A program made the position numbers and the translations under genes. DNA of 64,000 nt, taken from positions 73,991,283 to 74,055,282 of the forward strand of contig CM035235.1 of assembly GCA_020226215.1 (NCBI GenBank). Direction: 5' to 3'. This DNA comes from Sindora glabra (lineage: Eukaryota; Streptophyta; Magnoliopsida; Fabales; Fabaceae). The notes under the pieces are model-generated. The model ran no database searches. It worked only from the letters and a program-made list of their open reading frames with translations, and was not told where the DNA came from. Below are positions 36,846 to 50,100 of this stretch, piece by piece (the stretch's first letter is position 1; the number at the start of each line of letters is the position of its first letter).

Positions 36846-38095
36846 GCTAAATAGTCGACATTAAAAGAATCAATCACAGCGACAAATTTTAAAGTAACAA
36901 ATGATATAGCTTAGTTCAATAACTGGTACTGATACCCTTTATCTAACTGGCACTGGCATATCCTTATATTCAATGATTTCAGCATAAATTCAGAAGAGAA
37001 GCATCTGACTAAAGAATAATATATCAACTGTGGACTCATCTTCATAAACTAATTATATGATCAGATTAATCCTTAACTAAGAATAAGTAGTTTCTAGATT
37101 ATAAAATAAAAAGGTGATACTTTCTAAACCAGAAAACTCTCCAGTAATTCATTCCGTGCAATTAGATATTCACTGTAGTTAGAGATCCCCCCCCCCCCCG
37201 AGGAGCAAAATTACTTAAACAGTTGACCAAGGAAAGCATATAAATTTATCCAGAAGCATTTAAGAATTTAAAAGGGTAGTTCGTATTGGGTATAATCCTC
37301 TACAAATCAGATCTTTTCTGATTGAATACACGATAATTCCAAACTTACAGTGGAACCAAATACGATGGCTGATCATGTAATGACTATATGCAGCCAGACA
37401 ATAGTAAGACAACTGCAGGCTCACAGATTCACAATTCGTAACGGACAGTGGCGCAGTGCCAAATTCTAATTACACTTTCAGCTTTGAATCAGTAATATCT
37501 TTCTTAATCTGTTCAGTTCAAACCTAACTCTTCACTAACCTGAAAAGGGCTGATAGCCTGACAGTTTTCCTCTGTGCGCATTCATATCAGACAAAAATCT
37601 AAACAAGAAACCTTTGAAATTAAAATATCCAGTAATTAATTATGCACAAAACGGTCATCATTTCAGAAGCAGAATAGCAAAATTAGTTCTAATGCAAGAT
37701 TCAGCGAGAAAAGTCTTTAATTCTCAGCTGGAAGCAGTGATTTTTATCTGCAAGGATGAATGTTTTGTTGGCATAACTTGTAAAATATAATTTCCTCAGC
37801 AATCAAAAAACAGATCCTAGACAAACAACAAAAGACTTGATCTGATGTATCTTCAGTTTGTTCGTTTTCTTATTTGATGGCATAGTGACCAGCTAAGATT
37901 GAGATGTGATAATAAAAGAGAAACAAAGTGCTTGAATCATGCAAATGCTACCTTGTGGGGAAAGTCAACTGATGAGAGAGGAAAGCAGGATTTCAAGCGT
38001 TGAGGTACCGTCACTGCCACCCAGGAAGTCCCAGCCAACATTTCATTTGATCTAGATCCACCTCTTTCTTTTTACACCGTCTCCTGTCTTGAGTG
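36846..38095 (-). promoter_or_regulatory. GHR gene 5' leader and leader intron
   Basis: Minus strand: a leader exon ends ACAAG|GTAGCA at 37952, and the intron closes with TATTTAG before 36846, 12 nt upstream of the ATG. The leader start is placed near 38090 only because the sequence turns AT-rich beyond. The next gene (plus strand) starts about 0.5 kb away, so the promoters may be shared. Confidence 0.5.
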
Positions 38096-39272
38096 AGTTT
38101 TGACTCTATCAGCTAAACAACGTCGTTTTCGTCTGATAAGGATGGCTCCACCCCTAATGGAAAATTTAGGAGTCAGTTTAGTCTATTACATGGGAATAAA
38201 ATTTCTCTGAGTAGTTAATACTTAATGGAAATACCTTGTCTCCAGGTTGTTTGCTTGATAATAAGCGATTGACATTTTTTAAATTTAAAAAATATTATTG
38301 AAATAAGCTTTTTAATTTAAAAATATGAATGAATTTTAATCAAAATGACTTTGTTAAACTAATAATTTCTATAAAACTTCTATCTTTTAATTTTTTTATT
38401 TAAATTAATAATTAATAATATTATCAGTCGATCAAATTAATTATTATAATAAATTATTAGCTAATTTTCAGTTGAATCAGCGCATTAACAAACGGAATCA
38501 TATAAAAATTTACCAAAAAATATATAATAAAAAAATTTGTTCAAAAAATAGAACATTTTAAAAAATAGTTTCTAAGGTGGGAATTAGCTTCCCGGCAGGG
38601 GGGAGGCTCAGGGGAACAAGCCTCTCTGACAGAACCTGAAAAAAATAATTCGATTTCGCTCAACACAACAAAGTGATGTAATCTCTTCAACTATTCGAAA
38701 AAAGAAGTAAAATCTGGTATTCTCTCCGTCTATATTCTGCTGTGCCATCGACATTTTCTGTATTCCGTTGCCATGAAAATCGAAAACTTCAACTTTCAGT
38801 CCATTTCAGCATTGAAGAAATGATAGTGTTCCAACTTCCACGCATTTCTGCATTGACAAGAACTTTCATTTTCAGCTTAAAAATTCTGCCTCAAGTTATG
38901 CACCTGGAAAAATTCAAAAGCATTACTGTTTTGTTCAATCTATTTTTCTGCGCTGGGAAATTTTCTTTTCGATACCTAATTGAAATTCGGAACTACATTC
39001 TGCATTGATCTGATTTGCAGTGTAATTTTGCATACTGCAATTTGTTCCATACATCTTTACCCAGTTGTCCTACATGACAATATTGTTTCTGCTTTACTAA
39101 ATTCTTGTTGGCCTGATGGCATATTTTGTGGTTTCTACTATTTTCATTGCTGCGATGTCCATGACTTGTTTGCGTTTTCTCCCTAATAGCCTGGTCTGTT
39201 AAATAGGCAGCGTCTTTTTAAGTTTGCTGACAACTTGCTTCTTCTACAATCTCTTGCAGCAATACAGCAACA
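38096..39272 (+). promoter_or_regulatory. Region between GHR and the OB-fold ORF: promoter, leader and probable leader intron
   Basis: A pyrimidine-rich acceptor TCTTGCAG ends at 39259, so an upstream leader exon is expected, perhaps beginning near 38640-38700. Small ORFs at 38742 and 38980 have no family signal. I could not assign the donor. Confidence 0.4.
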
Positions 39273-39689
39273 CTGCTTCTTCTCAAAGACAGAGTGTCGG
39301 CTGCTCAGAACAATATAGATGCAAAATTTATACTTTTGGAGAAAGGCAGGACAATGTTAGAAGGGCAAAATGAGACATGCTTGGCACTTGTAGCTGACGA
39401 GACCGCACCTGCTCACTTTCAGCTCTGGGGAGATGAGTGTGATGCGCTTGAACCAGGAGATATGATCACTCTGTCCTCTAGAATTTTTTCTTACCACTGG
39501 AACAATCTTGTGCTAAGGGCTGGTAAAAGAAGGAAGGTCGAGAAGGTTGGGGAATTTACTATGGCCTTTGTTGAGACACCAAACATGAGTAAGATTCGTT
39601 GGGTTCAAGGCCTAAATATTTCCAAGAAGTACGTGCAGGAATCTGTAATCTCTCCCCAGCCACGCATTTTCCTGCCAATGCCACAGTGA
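39273..39689 (+). CDS. SOSS complex subunit B-like OB-fold protein (hSSB1-like), start uncertain
   Basis: The reading frame continues unbroken to TGA at 39687-39689. It contains KFILLEKGRT, ETCLALVADETA, FQLWGDECDALEPGD and NNLVLRAGKRRKVEKVGEF, the OB-fold of plant SOSS-B / hSSB1-type single-strand DNA-binding proteins. In animals these bind ssDNA at double-strand breaks and recruit repair factors. Homologues begin with a Met just before the LLKD block. Here that position is CTG (39273), followed by LLLKDR, then GTG at 39294. The first in-frame ATG (39354) would remove the first strand of the fold. Either an upstream exon spliced at 39259 supplies the ATG, a non-AUG codon is used, or this is a recent retrocopy. 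About 131-138 residues are covered. Confidence 0.75.
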   Translation: MLLLKDRVSAAQNNIDAKFILLEKGRTMLEGQNETCLALVADETAPAHFQLWGDECDALEPGDMITLSSRIFSYHWNNLVLRAGKRRKVEKVGEFTMAFVETPNMSKIRWVQGLNISKKYVQESVISPQPRIFLPMPQ

Positions 39690-41480
39690 CAGTCACTTTT
39701 GCTTGCCATTAAATTCTTCTTGGTGAAGAATCCTTTTCATTTTGCATCATCAATAGGATCATTATTTTTTTATTTGTAAAGCTGCATTTGCATGGAGCCA
39801 TAGCATTGCAGCATGAGGGAGAAGAGAACGGGCGGCTTTCTTTGAGCCCAAGCAAAAAGATTTGACCTCTTGAGTCTTGGAATAGCAGCAGAAATTATCT
39901 TTCACTGATGCATCCAAACTTAGTTTGAACCAGTGAGTTGGGTAGGTGATTGAAATGAAGAGACCAGTGAAATTGTTGAAGGTTTTGAGTGAAAGAATTC
40001 AGCTTTTATACTGGGTGTTAATAACATTGGATAATCTTTCAGATAGATTATAGATTTCGAAAACAACTTGATGGGAAGGCCAGGGAGAATAGTGAAAGCA
40101 AATGTGAGCCGAAGTCACTCATATAATAATTGATTCTCCACCATTTAGACATTCATCGCAGCATCTCAAGTCCAGAGGGGAAAAAAAAAAGGACAAATCC
40201 TAATATTGTTACCGCACAATTTTTTAAAAGCACAGCTTATGAATTTGCAATTTACATAAATTGCAAGCAAAAAGAGATTTGTTATTTCCTCACTCACCAG
40301 CACATTATTACTTTTGGCTATCAGGACATCTACACGCACTCGTCAAAGCCCCAGCAATCCAATATTAACACCAATATTTGTGGGGTATCGTACAGATCTT
40401 GATGGTTTTAAGTGGTTATTACGTTGGGTGTCATTTGAAGGATAATCCTCCTTTGTCTCCCCTTTCTTTCGGTTATATTCTTTTCAACGGATATAAATCT
40501 TGGGGAAATAGAAATTGACTAGTAAGCAATTTGGGTGTGTCTGGGTATATTTGTATTTTTTGTATTTTTTAAAATTGTTCCAAAAATTATTTTTAAAACT
40601 TTTTTGATTTTCAGAAACTATTATCGGATTGAAGGAAAAAAAGATAAAGGATTGCATTGCAAATAAGAAAAATATTTCATTAAATTATAAAATTGGCATA
40701 CAAAATGAAAAATTTTAAAAATCTAAAAATTATTTTTAATTTTAAGTTATATATTTAGAATTATAATTTTTAAATACAGATTCTTAAAACAGATTTTTAA
40801 ATAGATTCTTATATTTTAAAAAAAAATTATTTTCATAAACAGTAAACAAACGTATCCTTCATTTATTTATTCATTTTTTGCCAGAGCAAGTTGATAGACT
40901 AGAAATTTCGTTGAAATAAATACATCGCCTGTGTGCTCATTACTGTCATTTCAAGTACAACCCTTGGTTCCTTTGATCTTAATTTTTAAATCTATCACTC
41001 ACAATAGGACTCATGTTACCATTCTTTATTTTACTTCAAAGCTAAATAGATAAAAGATAATTCATTTGTGTCTTATGTTGTGTTAAATTAATTATATATA
41101 TATATATATATGCACGCACATGTTTTTTAAGTAATGCCATTCCATAATTAAGTTTAGAAGGATTAAGCAATAATAATAATCATGTTTTCTTTAAAAAAAA
41201 CTATTTATGAATGCAAATCACAAGAAATTTCTAAGTTTTTCCTTTATTCTATTTTTGGGGAAACACAAGTAATCTCTAAATACCATTACGCAAGTAGTAA
41301 TTTACTTTAGACAACTTTTTGAAAAGTTACTATTTAAAATCCTTCTTCTTTTATATGTTAATATACATCCTAATTTGCTTATACGTTTAGTGCCGAACAA
41401 TTTTGACGGTAACTCGTAGTTTTAGCATATATGATATGGTTAAGTTTATAAAACCGTCCCTCATATAGAAATGCAACACA
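39690..41480. other. 3' flank and intergenic DNA
   Basis: No gene recognised. A foldback-like AT-rich segment spans about 40530-40860. An (AT)n tract is at 41092-41111. Confidence 0.4.
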
Positions 41481-41824
41481 ATTCAAGAGTGGCAGAAATT
41501 ACAATTGGGCTTCAAAAACTTCATCTACAACTATTACATGGAAAAATGATATGAGAGCAAACTCCGAAAGTAACATAGCAAGGTTAAAGAATACATATGA
41601 ACATTTCAAAAGCGGTTTACACCTTAATTTTGTGGAAAATTACAGACTAGTAAACTAATGCCACCGAGCACTGGCCCAACAAAGAAATGTAGTCGTGACT
41701 CATCTAAAATCAGACAATGGTATTCTACGGTAGATCTCTGCATCAGTGCATGAAGCAAAAATGGACTCCAACGATTGAATAAATAATTAAAATCAATTTG
41801 TCAGATTATAGGGAGAACGAATCA

Positions 41825-44800
41825 TCAGGTGAAGGGATAGAAGTTTGAAAACAGCAAACTGCCAAGGAAAATGTATGCTGCAGAATATGCCCAGATCATG
41901 CGTCCCCATCTATGGAATTTTTCTGGATATGTCATCATATAAGAAGCAAACCAATAAAGGGAAGGGCTGGCAGATAAGAATCGAGTGGCAACCTGTTTAA
42001 TGTCAATTATCAGATATTCAGATAACTAAGAAACCTTTTTTTTTTTTTTTTTGAAATTTAGCCATTTTTAAGCAACAAAATCTAACAGAAGTTGACAAAG
42101 TAATCATATTGGGATACTTAAGAGATATTCAGGTCTCCAAACATGAAAATGAACAAAAAAAAATCCAAGTTGACATTGGTCCATTTCTCATATCCAGTTA
42201 TCCTACCAGCATTATAAATAACAAAAGATGTCAACAGAAAAAACGACCCTAACCTGGACATGCATGACAAGAAAAGCAGTGCCAGCCATGAATCCCAAGT
42301 GTAATACAAAAGGGAGAACAGAGGCAGACAAGTATCCTGGCCCGCTTGCTGGCTTAGATTCTATGGGAGCAATCACAACATTCCCTTTGATCACCTTTCT
42401 TCTCTTGAGATTAGAAACTTCTGTGTTACAAAAGGGCATGTCAAAAAGATATTGTTACAATCACCTAGTAATACAATATAACCAATGATTATAATTCCAC
42501 ATGTGCACAATGTATGACTAAATTCCACAAGAGATTAAGAACATTGTATAGGTGTACAGATCATCATACAGGAATGACGCAACAATACAGATTGCTGGAT
42601 CAGCAAAGTGGAGAAACCACGAAAATGGGCTAACTAGATAAAAGCTTTAAAAGCAAAACCAATTGTAAAACCCAAGTCAGTAAATTATCTAGCACTATTC
42701 CTATTTACTTCCTAGCATGCATTAGATTGTCAAAATTATCTGTTTGAATCATACCTTGCATTCTGAAGGAGGATTTCTCCTCAGTGCGAGCTACATTTGA
42801 CTCTGAGTCATCCAAAAAAAACACAACTCCACAGTTCTTTTCTTCAATAGAAGCTTGAAAACCCAGTGAGAAAAAGTTCTGGGGCTTTGACTTGGCATAA
42901 TGGACAACCGAGCAAAGAGCAAGAGATAGTATTGGGGATGCAAGAAGAAAGTTAGGCAACTGTTTAAACTGAAAATATTTCAAGAAGCCCACACCCCTGG
43001 ACAATCAGAAATCATAAGTTTCACCGGAATATCCAAGTACGTTAACATCCAAATTTGTCCTATTACTATGCATATGAAGCTTCTTCAGTTGCCTAGACTA
43101 CTGAGACAAACATAAACCTTATCAAGATGCGAGAGCACAAGAATGATAATACAGCCAATAGCATGACATCATCAAACTATATGAAAAAAAACATATATGA
43201 AAGTTGTTATTGCACATACCAATAATGACCTTGAATGTAATTGTAAAGCAGTGGAACCCTTGCCTTGCACCAGGGCCTTGTTTCATTGGGAAAACGTCCA
43301 ATACAGATATTGTGATATCCATAAGCTTGGAAAGCTATAAATGGAGCAAAAATGCAAGCACATCGAAATATACCCACAATAACAATCTGCAATGCCAGCT
43401 GGAGACAGAAATATAACTCTTAAGTAACTAAGAAGCCCAAGTTGCAAGATGTGCTAAAGGTGAGCCAAAATTGATTCCATATTATATGATTTGACAAAAT
43501 GTGTTTGCACGTACAGGTATATATAAAACTATACACGCAATTCAATAAGAGTATGCAGGGTTCAAAAAAAGAATAAGCAGGGCTAGGTCCAATTTGGCAT
43601 GATGAGCGCACCATAAATCCATTATCTCTAGAAATGAATTTGCATCTACCCTCTACAATATCTTCCTTTAAACTCTCCTTTTCAGTTGTTGTCATACTGT
43701 TTCCTTATTTATAATCCATATATATAAAATTCCTATTCCTTCTTATAAATCTTTCTCTTTGTGTTTTTGTTAGTACAAACCAGACACATTTCATCATTAT
43801 TGTTTCTCTTTTAAAATTTTCTTTACACAATCTGTTAATCATTTTTCCCTTTTAAATCTTTCTTCAACAATTGTACATCACATATTCTAAAATTTCAAAG
43901 CCCTGACATTGACTTGTATTATGGCAACATAAGGCTTTGTCAACACTAGTGTCAGGACAGACAATTGACAACACATTCAAATCTCTAAACTTGCCAAAAT
44001 ATACCATGTTAGTAAACTACATTACCTAGACCAAATTATCCATTGGAGTTAATTGCATCAAAGTTCAAAAAGTATATTCAGTCCTGTGAAAAATACAACA
44101 TAACTGAATATTTTCATTTTGGATAGCATGGGAATCAATCATAGTCAATGGCCATTGTAAAACTTTGTAGTCTGTAGAATTTTCACTGAAATGGAACAAC
44201 GTTTTGCATGGGAATCTACCCTAAATCATCTACTTTAAACCCACCCCAATATCACCATTTGAGTCAGGCCAAAATGGAAGTCTGCCAACGTTTCTAGAGT
44301 AGATAGGCAAGACACCACTACAAATCTTAAGTTAAAATAAAAAAAGAATTGTTCAGTTCATGGAAAACTTAGTTTCCATCATACAACCCCTTCTATGGAC
44401 CGTTAATGATGAAAAAAATCCACAAGGGCAAAGACCCTCTCAAATCTGCTTTAAGTATTTTTTCCACCCTCACCCTTTTCCAAACAACACCAACATTTGA
44501 ACATTAACATCACACTTTCCAAACAATCTAAAAGCATATATTTGCTTCCAAAGGAGAAACTAGCAACTACTGACACTGATTTCACCCTAATTTTTTCCAT
44601 CAAAGATCAACATTCACATTTTTATTTTGTAAATGGCTGGGGCAGTTCATTCATGCAAGTAAACAGTCAATTCAAATAGCAGAGAAAGGTTTTCGTGTAC
44701 AGGTGACAAGGCTTACGGATTTTGTGAAAAAGAGCTCAATGATTTAATCCATATATTGGATCATAAAACATGCAGACAAACAAGTTAACTTCTCAGACTT

Positions 44801-46329
44801 GAGGTGCCATAGAAATATTAAATAAAAGGGATTAATCTGGATCAATAAAAGCAAGAATTCAGTAAAAAATGGACAAATGCATTAAAAAAATGTCTTAAAA
44901 AAATAAAAATTTCAACTGCATATCCATGAAAGTTTTCATGCAGGCAAAGGAATAGAGTCACTCATGACAAAAATTGGCGAAACATAGGACTGGGGAAGGA
45001 ACTTACAGTAGCATGCTTTTTCTGAAACATAGCATCGTAAGCACGATGCATTGTCTGAAAACAGAAATAGCCAGCATTAAGCACTCCATTGGATCTTGCA
45101 CAACCAGAAAAAGCAAGACAAAGTACGGCTATTATGTTTCCACCAGATATTAAGTGGTACAATCCTCCAAATGAAAGAAGAGAATATAAACTCTCCGAGT
45201 ATCTACAATGGCAATCAAATTATTAAGTAAATCAGTAAAATGGTCTTGAAGGCTTAAATAGTTACATGAGAATAATATAAACTTACATTGATGAATAAAA
45301 GATGGAGGCTGGATTAAAGCAAAACAAGATTGAAGCCCGTAATGATGTCTCAGGGTCCTTCAATATAGTTGAGGAAAGCCTACCAAAAAGAAAAAGAAAA
45401 AGCAAAAAATAAACAAACAATTACTATAATGTTAGTCAACATTACACTTCAAGGGGTGCTACATATGTATTCAGGATACAGAAACTGAAGTACTGAACAT
45501 TTCAAAGCCTATTCATCCCAAGCTCATAAGTTAGAGGTTGAAAAACTAACTCTAACAAATGCAGATAAAAATACAGAAGACAGATGTAGCCATATCACCA
45601 TTATAACCAAGAATAGAACTCCATAGAAGTAACTAACAGATCTTTCTAGGAAGTGGTGCAGCATAACCACCTCAATTCCATGCAATTTGACAGTCAATGA
45701 GTCAGGGTATCATATCAATTCAGGGAAAAAGAACAAGAACAAAGCAAAGAATTCATATTCGACATCACCTGTACAGGTAAAGAGCTGCAAAGACAAATGC
45801 GATATTATTTATTACATAACCAGACAATGCCAAAACAGCTCTCTCGCCAATCAGCGGGATTAGCAGGACAAAAACTGAAACAAATATAAGAAGGGTTCAA
45901 CAAAACAACTAAAATTTAAATATGCCTACTTAAAACATAAAATGACAAAACAAAAATGAATGTTGTCTAACCTGTGCGAGACAAGAAGGAAATGCAAAGC
46001 GGAAGGAGGGGTAAGAAGGCATAGGACTGCTCGTACTCATAGCCACATTGAGCAATGCGGATAAAGTAGACAGAGTCCCAAACGATTCCATTCTCAATGA
46101 CAGAACCCAAGCGAGGCCAAAGCACAAATTGGCGAGAAGGGTCAGGAACAGCCTCAGTGTTGGTTTTGGTTCCGGCAAGACACTCAGCGTTTAAGGGTGC
46201 AGAGGTGTCATATGGGGAAACAAGAACCCGCCAAACGATAATAAGAATTATTAGGAGAAGTCTTGAGAATATTGCTGACTTAAACACTACGGCTTCATGA
46301 TTCTTTAATGTTGACTTAGTAATTGCCAT
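41825..46329 (-). CDS. PIGV: GPI mannosyltransferase 2 (PIG-V), 502 aa
   Basis: Eight coding exons: 46329-45972, 45874-45769, 45379-45287, 45202-45007, 43398-43220, 42996-42755, 42420-42254, 41992-41825. All are GT-AG, with phases that sum to 502 codons plus TGA. PIG-V adds the second mannose to the GPI core on the ER lumenal side using dolichol-phosphate mannose. Family marks are WPRLGSVIENGIVWDSVYF with the lumenal-loop Asp, IAQCGYEYEQSYAFLPLLP, NPASIFYSSIYSESLY, SGCARSNGVLNAGY, RPWCKARVPLLYNYIQ and QLPNFLLASPILSL. Many hydrophobic membrane segments occur. The start is the ATG at 46329, which precedes the first hydrophobic span. Length agrees with plant homologues. Intron 4 (about 1.6 kb) shows no element I recognise. 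Confidence 0.94.
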
Positions 46330-47190
46330 TCGAAAGAAAGAAAATAAATGGGTAAGGCTTAATTAATCACAAACGCTTGTGAATCAGAAGAATGATTCAA
46401 AAGGCAAGCCACAAAAACCCACATTTACCACTCAATCAACACAGGCCAACCACCACATCAGAAGTGAGTATGCATCTAACATGAACTAGAAGTCGTGGAT
46501 ATGCAGATTTACCACTCAATCACCCAATGACATTTAACATGAACAAAAGTAGTGTCCTTTAGTCCGATACGCAAGGAAGTTTGACAAGGAGGCCAAATAG
46601 ATAAGAAAAATGGAAAATTTGGACGACAAAGCAGGATATCGTTCTTTCCTTCAGAATTCACTGCAAAGAAGGATAATGAAACAGCTTACAGCTACAATCC
46701 AGCTTCTTTTAAAGTGAATCAGCAAAATTGGATTCTTTCAGATCTCAGTTTCTGAAATTTGTACGAATCAACAAATACTCTTCGTTTCCTAAGGGTTGCT
46801 CCTTAAATCACAAAAACTTGTCAATGAAAGTAGTTAGGATAGTCTTCATGCATTTTTTTTTCCAGGATACTTCCCTGCTTAAAGAGCTTCATAATTTACA
46901 GCTTCGGTCATATGCCTAATGCAACAGAATTTTTACCTTTTTCTCATTTCTCGGTGGCGGAGGCCACCTTACATCCACCGAAAAAGAAAATCCTTTAAAG
47001 ATAAGGAAAACGAGAATGGAGAGCTTTGCGAGGCTAGCGATGAATGCAGAGGATAAATTTCCGTCGACGGGAACGGATAAAGATGAAACCGGAAACAGAA
47101 AAAAGGCCGCCGCTCTCTGCTATGCTTCTGATTTAATTTAATAATTAATAATTGAGAATTGATGGGCCCATCTCCATAGCCCAAAAAAAA
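46330..47190 (-). promoter_or_regulatory. PIG-V 5' leader region and promoter
   Basis: A palindromic TGGGCCCA at 47163-47170 with a nearby AGCCCA is the site II-type motif common in plant housekeeping promoters. A GC-richer stretch (46940-47110) is a likely leader exon, with a possible donor at GGATG|TAAGG or near 46965. The intron limits are not fixed. Confidence 0.4.
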
Positions 47191-50100
47191 GAAAAGAAAA
47201 GGACCCATAATTATGAACGCCCGTGTCATTGAGAACCCAAATTGATTTTTTTCGGCTGATTTGATTGACAAAACAATTACGTAAAAAATACCTAGACTTA
47301 AAAGTTTGGGTACGAATATCCTAGCAGTTAAACTAGTCTAATTTTAACAAGTAAATAGATAATTAATGATTAGTCAGCTGTTAATTTATGCCACATTCAC
47401 CAGCATTTCTTATTTTTAATATTGTCTCACAGTTCATATTATTTTCAAACTGACCTCAATTCATTGAAGTTTAATAAATACCTTTTAATTATTCAAAAGA
47501 CTTTATCCATTATGCTTGCAGAAAAGAAAAATCTGAATTTACTCGAGCAAACTCAAAAATTAAGCATGTCAAGAAATTTATTTTATAATTTTTGTTTAAT
47601 TATATAATAACTTAATTTTTTAAAAATTTTAAGTGCCCAATATTCTATTAGTAAGTTAGTTGAAAATTTTCCCTAATAAATCTATATACAAGTTGCATAG
47701 ACTTATTAAGTTAGGTGTGTGGATATATATTGTAATATGTTTTGTTATAAAATATTTTAATGCATCTTATTAAATAATTAAATTGCTAAATTTATCATTA
47801 TATAAAAGTATGGTTTTAATTTTCCATATTAATTTCATTTTACTAAAGTGTAAATCTTATACTAAATTTCATATTAAGTTCCTTTAAGTGTGATTCTCTA
47901 AATAAGAAAAAAGAAATGAAAATAACATTGCTAGAATAACAATTGTATAATGGTGGATTTTACAGTGCTTTCCTAGTTTTGAAACCCAAGGTAAAGTAGA
48001 CGAATAATAGATGTTGGATTTCAAATTTTTCATCAAAGCTATCATCATAAACAAAGCATTTTCATTGGTAGGGGAAAAGTCAAAAATAGTCCTTCTAATT
48101 ACTAAAATAGCAAATTGACCCTTGAAATAGAAATTGTTATGGATTAGTCTTTGCTGAATGGCCAATGACATGGCAAATACAAAGGGCTTGTGTGGATTGA
48201 CAATGCTAATTGATTAACGAACACATATTGTAATGCCTCATTAAAGCACCCATTGTCAAGTCAGGGTGAAGAAAGTGATTGTGGAAGGCAGTTTATGGAT
48301 GACAAGTAAGTGTTTTAGAATTTTTGTATGGCTTCAACTTTGAATTAGATGTGGATGAGCTCCATTTTGCATTCAATTTCTCATGGCTTATTTGGGATTA
48401 TTACAGAGGACCATGTTAAAATATCCCTGGATGGGATGTGGTTGATAGTGAAAGTGAACAACATAGGATTGGTACGTCTTTCTGGTAGAAAATATAGATT
48501 GATTTTGGTAATTGTATCCATTATAATGCATAGTAGTCAATTTGATATGTGTATTATTGAGTTAATCATTAGAGTCTATTTTTTGTGTATAAATAATTCC
48601 ATGTATGATGAATTCATCGATCAGGTAGCTAGAAGTAAAGGTTAATTTTCAAATATTAGAGTGACATGGCCTAATGCTTGATTTTGTGGATTCCACAAAT
48701 CATGACATGGCCTAATGTTAGAATAATGCTTTCAAATGGTATGAAGCAACAACAAAGTGAAGCTCATTTGCTACACACTCATCACTTGCAATATATGGTT
48801 AAATTACAAAAACTTGCAATGCAAATCCATTACTCCCCATATAAGCATCTTGGCCTTGGTAGCAAAGGTGAGGTTGCAAATTAAACTTCAACCCGTAAAA
48901 CCTGCTATAAAAACTTTTGCAACCCACTTGATTTGTGAGAATTGTTTCCCAAAGGAGCTAAATTTAACTACTCAATTGTTTGGGGAGAAATGTTGAGATA
49001 TCTGCTTTCAGAAAAATGCTATGCTTATGGAGAAAAAAATGATTTGTCGTGAAGCAAATTATTTAGGAAGGACTTGCCATTAAAGGATTTTGACCCAAAA
49101 TGGTCTCTTCAAAGTTTTCTTTGAATTGCCATACTTTTTACACAAGTATAGCAAGCTTTCTCTTGCTAATAAGGAAGGGAGGGATGTGTGCTAGCAAAAT
49201 AACTTATGCCATATATGACATGATCTAATAGTATTTTGAAAGTAGGACCATTCTTACAATTTTGTTTAAGTGATTTTAACTATTAAAATTCTTTATTTTA
49301 CTACAATATTAGACACGTGAGCGAATAGCATTTTACCATATATGCAAAGTTCCAAATCCAAGATTCTTCAAAAGACATAATATTTATTTAATTTTATGTT
49401 TTAACCTTAATTAATTATATTATCAGTTGTCATAAATGACTGTTTTGTTAGTAAAAATAAATAAAATTTATCATATTTAATTTTATGTCAACAATCTTAG
49501 TAATTTCCCCATCATAATAAGTGACAAATATATATATATATATATACTCGGAGATTTCCACTCTCTGACTTTTATTTACTTAGCATAATATTGTTGCTAA
49601 TCAACATTGTCAAAATCGGTTTGGACTTTTTAATATATAGTTCATTCCTATGATATTGCAACAACTGTGCGTTTTTTCAACAACTGCAATTATCTGCTCC
49701 CCTCCCATCACTTTGTAATATGTTTAGTTTTCAACTATTCAGCTAATCATATATTAAAAACATTTACTATATTTCCAGGCTTAGAATTGATCAACTGCTC
49801 CCACTTTTAGTTGGTTGGTTACGAGAGTAAAGAGAGTAACCTTCGTATTTAAAAATCATCAGGAAAAAGAAGGATAGAAATGTGAACATGTTTATATTAA
49901 ATAAGATCAATTGTATAAAACAAATGAAATTCGAACAATTTAAATCAATGATAAGTTAGTGTATCAAAATATCTCCTTCAAATATACAGTAAAATTCATA
50001 ATTGGGTTTATTCTTAAGAAAGTGGTGTCTTTTTCCCCTCCTTCGCGTGAATAGTAACATTTGAAATAAATTGTATTTATAATTTCACATCTTTTCTATA

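Noticed and set aside
38742..39186. ORFs of 88 and 68 codons before the OB-fold ORF
   Set aside because: No family signal and not in frame with a plausible splice into the OB-fold exon that I could prove.
46969..47271. 100-codon minus-strand ORF upstream of PIG-V
   Set aside because: It crosses the promoter motif TGGGCCCA and the probable leader; no homology recognised.
48349..48996. Three overlapping ORFs, possible transposase fragment
   Set aside because: I looked for MULE or FAR1-type motifs and found none convincing; left unclassified.
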